DNA of 8,968 nucleotides from Clostridiales bacterium (GTDB lineage: Bacteria; Bacillota; Clostridia; Oscillospirales; Oscillospiraceae): contig SFHJ01000046.1 in NCBI GenBank assembly GCA_004555655.1, positions 1-8,968 of the forward strand. The letters run 5' to 3'. The notes under the pieces are model-generated. The model made no database searches. It had not been told where the DNA came from and was given only the letters and a program-made list of their open reading frames with translations. Every line of letters starts with the position of its first letter. Position 1 is the stretch's first letter. A program made the translations under genes and the position numbers. This document shows, one piece after another, positions 5,549 through 8,968 of the stretch.

Positions 5549-6550
5549 ATGGCTTTGTTTGAAAGTTACGAAAGAAGAATCAACAAGATCAATGGCGTCC
5601 TCGCACAGTATGGCATCGAGTCTGTGGAAGCCTGCCGCGAGATGTGCCAGGCCAAAGGCTTTGACCCGTATGAGATCGTCAAGGGCATCCAGCCCATCTG
5701 CTTTGAGAATGCCTGCTGGGCGTACACGGTGGGCGCGGCTATCGCGCTGAAGAAGAATGTCAAGTCCGCCGCTGAGGCAGCTACCGCCATCGGCGAAGGT
5801 CTGCAGGCGTTCTGTATCGACGGCTCCGTCGCCGACGACCGCAAGGTCGGTCTGGGCCACGGCAATCTGGGCGCGATGCTGCTTTCCGAGGACTCCAAGT
5901 GCTTCTGCTTCCTCGCCGGCCACGAGTCCTTTGCCGCTGCCGAAGGCGCCATCGGTATCGTCAAGAACGCCAACAAGGCGCGTAAGACGCCGCTGCGTGT
6001 CATCCTGAACGGCCTCGGCAAAGACGCCGCGCAGATCATCTCCCGTATCAACGGCTTCACCTATGTGCAGACCCAGTTTGACTACGCCACCGGCGAAGTC
6101 AAGATCGTGCGCGAGATCGCGTACTCCGACGGCGAGCGTGCCAACGTCCGCTGCTACGGTGCTGACGATGTGCGCGAGGGCGTTGCCATCATGCACAAGG
6201 AGGGCGTTGACGTCTCCATCACCGGCAACTCCACCAACCCCACCCGCTTCCAGCATCCGGTCGCCGGCACCTACAAGAAAGAGTGCGTCCAGATGGGCAA
6301 GAAGTACTTCTCCGTCGCTTCCGGCGGCGGCACGGGCCGTACACTGCATCCGGACAACATGGCCGCCGGTCCCGCCTCCTACGGCATGACCGATACCATG
6401 GGCCGTATGCACAGTGATGCGCAGTTCGCGGGTTCTTCCTCCGTCCCGGCGCACGTTGAGATGATGGGCTTTTTGGGCATGGGCAACAACCCCATGGTCG
6501 GCGCTACCGTCGCTGTGGCCGTCGCTGTCGAGCAGGCACTCAAGGGCTGA
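5549..6550 (+). CDS. GGGtGRT-family protein of unknown function
   Basis: A 333-residue protein bearing the motif GGGTGRT (259-265) that names the GGGtGRT domain family; its biochemical function is, to my knowledge, unknown. It has no signal peptide or clear membrane helix apart from a mildly hydrophobic C-terminal stretch (317-331). Nine cysteines are present, including C29-x3-C33, C51-x4-C56 and C118-x-C120. Glycine-rich stretches (GLGHGNLGAM 101-110, GGGTGRT, and the segment from about 271 to 287 containing MAAGPASYGMTDTMGRM) could form a phosphate, nucleotide or metal pocket, but this is conjecture. ATG at 5549 follows a perfect AAGGAGG with an 8-base gap. The gene is second in a unit with the NifU-like gene, 16 bases away, and is closed by its own terminator. 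The pairing suggests the two proteins work together, perhaps with an Fe-S cluster passed from one to the other. Confidence 0.88.
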   Translation: MALFESYERRINKINGVLAQYGIESVEACREMCQAKGFDPYEIVKGIQPICFENACWAYTVGAAIALKKNVKSAAEAATAIGEGLQAFCIDGSVADDRKVGLGHGNLGAMLLSEDSKCFCFLAGHESFAAAEGAIGIVKNANKARKTPLRVILNGLGKDAAQIISRINGFTYVQTQFDYATGEVKIVREIAYSDGERANVRCYGADDVREGVAIMHKEGVDVSITGNSTNPTRFQHPVAGTYKKECVQMGKKYFSVASGGGTGRTLHPDNMAAGPASYGMTDTMGRMHSDAQFAGSSSVPAHVEMMGFLGMGNNPMVGATVAVAVAVEQALKG

Positions 6551-6573
6551 TCGCCTTACAATTTACATGCGTC

Positions 6574-6609
6574 AAACCAGCCTTTACCGATCGGTGAAGG
6601 CTGGTTTTT
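6574..6609 (+). terminator. Intrinsic terminator after the GGGtGRT gene
   Basis: Bases 6574-6588 pair with 6593-6607 as a 15-bp stem (one G-U) with a GATC loop, ending in a five-U run (6605-6609). It closes the NifU-like/GGGtGRT transcription unit and isolates it from feoA. Confidence 0.92.
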
Positions 6610-6655
6610 GCCTGCAAAAATCCGACGTGCGATCACATCTGCTGTCGCTTGCGTA

Positions 6656-6661
6656 TATATT
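6656..6661 (+). promoter_or_regulatory. Possible -10 element of feoAB
   Basis: TATATT at 6656-6661, 31 bases before the feoA GTG, is the only -10-like hexamer in the gap after the terminator. No -35 near consensus lies 16-18 bases upstream, so the promoter may need an activator. No clear Fur or DtxR-type operator is seen here. Confidence 0.25.
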
Positions 6662-6692
6662 GGCGTAAGACGAATCAGGGGAGTGGTGGCAA

Positions 6693-6941
6693 GTGAAGCA
6701 GCAGCTGTACCTTTCTCAACTGCGGCAGGGGCAATCGGCGGTGGTGATGGAGATCTCTCTGCAGGGCCAGATGCGAAGAAGGCTTTATGATTTGGGGCTC
6801 ATCCCCGGCACGTGCGTGAGGCGGCTGCAGACCGCGCCGGCTGGCAGCCCGATTGCCTATGCGGTGCGCGGCGCAGTCATTGCGCTCAGACGGCAGGACG
6901 CACAGAGCATTGAGGCGGAGGCGGATGACGTATGGGTTTGA
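6693..6941 (+). CDS. feoA: Ferrous iron transport accessory protein FeoA
   Basis: An 82-residue SH3-like cytoplasmic protein, normal length for FeoA, which supports FeoB-mediated Fe(II) uptake. Family features visible: an opening LSQLRQGQSAVV, the RRRLYDLGLIPGT block (28-40), and the closing strand AYAVRGAVIALRRQDAQSIE (55-74), with the typical RG...IALRR pattern. The start is GTG at 6693; GGAG lies at 6680-6683 with a 9-base gap, and a second possible site GGTGG is too close. The 3' end overlaps feoB by 10 bases, so the two are almost surely co-transcribed and translationally coupled. Confidence 0.93.
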   Translation: MKQQLYLSQLRQGQSAVVMEISLQGQMRRRLYDLGLIPGTCVRRLQTAPAGSPIAYAVRGAVIALRRQDAQSIEAEADDVWV

Positions 6942-8815
6942 CGGCGCAGTCGACCGCCGCCCACGCCGCCGGAGCGGCGGAATTTCACCGCGCGCCGGGG
7001 CGGAAAGTTGTGGCGCTGATGGGAAACCCCAACGTGGGCAAAAGCACGGTATTCAACGCTCTGACAGGCCTGCGGCAGCATACCGGCAACTGGCCGGGCA
7101 AGACCGTGGTGATGGCGCAGGGGCAATATACATACAAGTCCGAGAGCTATACGCTTGTCGATCTGCCAGGCACGTATTCGCTTCTGAGCAAGTCAGAAGA
7201 AGAACGCGTGGCGGCGTCGTTTTTGCAGTCCGGTCAGGCGGACTGTGTGGTTGTGGTCTGTGACGGCACGTGTCTGGCGCGCAACCTCGTGCTGGCGCTG
7301 CAGGTGATGGAGCTCACGACACAGGTGATCGTATGCGTCAATCTGCTCGATGAAGCGCGCAAGCGCGCGCTCACCATCGATCTGCGCAAGCTCGAGCGGA
7401 ATCTCGGCGTGCCGGTAGTCGGAACGGCGGCGGGAAGGCGGGAGGGACTTACGCGTCTTCTCGAGCGCATCCGCAGCGTGACCGGCGGCTTCGAGCAGCC
7501 GCACCCGAAGACCGTAGCGGCGCAGGAGGACGGCCAGCCGCTTCTGGCGCTTCTGACAGGCGGCACGCAGCAGCAGGCCGACGCTGCGGCAAAGCGCTTT
7601 GTGCACCGGGCTGAGATGTTGGCCGCATCCGCCGTGTGCTGCCGCGGCTGCAGCTACTGTCAAAAAGAGCGCACGATCGACAGGATCCTGACCGGCAAAC
7701 TGACGGGCATCCCCATTTTGATGCTGGGGCTGTTCTTCCTCTTCTGGCTGACGATTGAGGGCGCAAATTATCCCTCCATGCTATTGCAGCGCGCGTTTGA
7801 CGCTCTGGGAGCGCTGCTGCGCCGCGGAGCGGACACAATCGGGCTGCCGCAAGGTTTGACCGCGCCGCTGCTCGACGGCGTGTATGCAACCACTGCGCGC
7901 GTCGTGGCCGTCATGCTGCCGCCTGTTATGATCTTTTTTCCGCTGTTTTCGCTGCTTGAGGACGTGGGGTATCTGCCGCGGGTGGCGTTTTTGCTGGACG
8001 CGGGCTTTGAGCGCTGCGGCGCGTGCGGCAAACAGGCGCTCAGCATGTGCATGGGCTTTGGCTGCAACGCCGCAGGTGTGGTAGGCTGCCGCATCATCGA
8101 TTCGCCGCGCGAGCGGATGATCGGCATTCTGACAAACTGCTTTGTGCCGTGCAACGGCCGCTTTCCGGCGCTGATCGTCTTGGGCTGCGCGCTCATGGGC
8201 GGCAGGGAAAACAGCCTGCTCTCAGCAGCCGTTTTGACCGCCTGCGTGCTGGCAGGTGTGGGGATGACATTTCTTGTTTCGTTTCTGCTCAGCAAGAGCG
8301 CGCTGCGCGGCTTTGCATCGTCATTTGTGATGGAGCTGCCGCCGTTCCGGCAGCCGAAGATCGGCCGCGTCATCGTGCGCGCGATTCTGGACAGAACGCT
8401 GTACGTTCTGGGCCGTGCGGCGGCCGTGGCAGCGCCGGCGGGGCTCGTCATCTGGTGTCTGCTGCACCTCAAACTTGGCGGCACAGCAGCTGCGTACTGC
8501 CTTGTGGACGCGCTTGAACAGCCCGGCGCATGGCTCGGCATGAGCGGCGCAATTTTGCTGGCGTTCATACTCGGATTTCCGGCCAATGAGCTCGTGCTTC
8601 CGATGATTATTACACTGGGCATGGGCGAGCCGGGCACGTGGCCCGTACGGACGGTAGTGTGCACGATGGCGTTTTTCCTGTTCCACTGGCCTTGCAGCAC
8701 AACGGTGCTGACCATCAAAAAGGAGACCGGGAGCGTAAAATGGACGCTGGTTGCAATGCTTCTGCCCACGGCCGTGGGAATCCTGATATGCCATCTGCTT
8801 GCGGTACTGCTATAA
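6932..8815 (+). CDS. feoB: Ferrous iron transporter FeoB
   Basis: A 627-residue inner-membrane Fe(II) transporter with a cytoplasmic G-protein domain, at the short end for the family. G1 is GNPNVGKST (31-39), the switch I region TGNWPGKTV (51-59), G3 DLPGTYSL (77-84), G4 NLLD (137-140), and GTAAG (164-168) replaces the usual G5. A linker holds a cysteine cluster, C236, C237, C240 and C243. From about 258 come roughly eight membrane segments with two gate-type blocks, including LLEDVGYLPRVAFLLD (341-356), GFGCN (375-379) and the segment NCFVPCNGRFPAL (402-414). ATG at 6932 overlaps feoA and has GGAGG at 6917-6921. Many further cysteines (362, 365, 373, 378, 386, 403, 407) lie in the gate region. 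The iron-import role follows from the family and the feoA linkage; transport of another divalent metal cannot be excluded. Confidence 0.95.
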   Translation: MGLTAQSTAAHAAGAAEFHRAPGRKVVALMGNPNVGKSTVFNALTGLRQHTGNWPGKTVVMAQGQYTYKSESYTLVDLPGTYSLLSKSEEERVAASFLQSGQADCVVVVCDGTCLARNLVLALQVMELTTQVIVCVNLLDEARKRALTIDLRKLERNLGVPVVGTAAGRREGLTRLLERIRSVTGGFEQPHPKTVAAQEDGQPLLALLTGGTQQQADAAAKRFVHRAEMLAASAVCCRGCSYCQKERTIDRILTGKLTGIPILMLGLFFLFWLTIEGANYPSMLLQRAFDALGALLRRGADTIGLPQGLTAPLLDGVYATTARVVAVMLPPVMIFFPLFSLLEDVGYLPRVAFLLDAGFERCGACGKQALSMCMGFGCNAAGVVGCRIIDSPRERMIGILTNCFVPCNGRFPALIVLGCALMGGRENSLLSAAVLTACVLAGVGMTFLVSFLLSKSALRGFASSFVMELPPFRQPKIGRVIVRAILDRTLYVLGRAAAVAAPAGLVIWCLLHLKLGGTAAAYCLVDALEQPGAWLGMSGAILLAFILGFPANELVLPMIITLGMGEPGTWPVRTVVCTMAFFLFHWPCSTTVLTIKKETGSVKWTLVAMLLPTAVGILICHLLAVLL

Positions 8816-8848
8816 CAAAAAAAGACTGCCGCAAAAAGAGGGTTCAGC

Positions 8849-8863
8849 TTAGGGATACCCTAA
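8849..8863. repeat. Perfect short palindrome downstream of feoB
   Basis: Two 6-base arms, TTAGGG and CCCTAA, flank a 3-base ATA spacer. It lies 34 bases past the feoB stop, before the terminator. It could be an operator half-pair for a dimeric repressor or a weak RNA hairpin; it has no following U-tract. No function can be assigned from this window. Confidence 0.4.
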
Positions 8864-8907
8864 AACAAAGATATTTTTGACTGACACCCTTCAAGCGGGG
8901 CCAACAG

Positions 8908-8951
8908 AAAGACCACACAACAGGCTGCAATGTCTGCTGTGTGGTCTTTTT
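8908..8951 (+). terminator. Terminator closing the feoAB region
   Basis: Bases 8908-8919 pair with 8938-8949 (12 bp); after one A-C mismatch, 8921-8923 pair with 8934-8936. The loop is about 10 bases and a five-U run lies at 8947-8951. It starts 93 bases after feoB, an unusual distance, and no gene is visible between. Confidence 0.75.
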
Positions 8952-8968
8952 CTGCTTTAGGCATCCTC

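Noticed and set aside
5432..6454. 340-codon open frame on the minus strand opposite the GGGtGRT gene
   Set aside because: It lies antisense to a well-supported gene with a perfect ribosome site. Its composition (repetitive Gly, Val, His, Asp) is typical of an antisense shadow in GC-rich DNA.
6610..6692. Riboswitch or Fur box before feoA
   Set aside because: The gap is only 83 bases, with no recognisable aptamer fold or Fur/DtxR-type palindrome.
7768..8769. 333-codon open frame on the minus strand opposite feoB
   Set aside because: It covers the membrane part of feoB, is rich in Ser, Arg and Pro, and has no recognisable motif; it is a shadow of the real gene.

Overview
The window looks like chromosomal DNA of a GC-rich, strictly anaerobic Firmicute, most likely a gut Clostridia of the Oscillospirales type. 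This is inferred from four things: the protein flavour (an SLH-anchored envelope protein, a NifU-like/GGGtGRT gene pair typical of anaerobic Clostridia, and a clostridial-style FeoA/FeoB), strong AGGAGG ribosome sites, sigma-A promoters, and TTG/GTG starts. No database search was possible, so family names rest on recognised motifs.

Layout. Minus strand, left side: the first 13 codons of an IS3-type transposase run off the left edge, preceded by a long fold-back hairpin that marks the element's end (about 40-99). Then comes a secreted cadherin-like/SLH envelope protein (113-1366), and a RodA/FtsW-type SEDS glycan polymerase (1493-2647) with its own terminator and promoter. A divergent promoter region (about 2648-2861) separates these from the plus strand. 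There, tsaE and tsaB (t6A tRNA modification) overlap by 20 bases and are followed closely by upp (uracil salvage) and a strong terminator. Next is a sharply bounded two-gene transcription unit (promoter 4736-4764, terminator 6574-6609) encoding a NifU/IscU-like scaffold protein and a GGGtGRT-family protein. Last come feoA and feoB (ferrous iron import), overlapping by 10 bases, and a final terminator at 8908-8951.

How the genes fit together. The left and middle parts are housekeeping: cell envelope, wall elongation, tRNA t6A modification and pyrimidine salvage. The right part has an iron theme, with an Fe-S scaffold-like protein of unassigned role, its cysteine-rich partner, and an iron transporter directly downstream. 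The NifU-like plus GGGtGRT pair is the best candidate here for a poorly described system. A second item of interest is the transposon end: its hairpin would hide the transposase ribosome site only in read-through RNA from the neighbouring SLH gene, while a promoter inside the hairpin would give RNA free of it.
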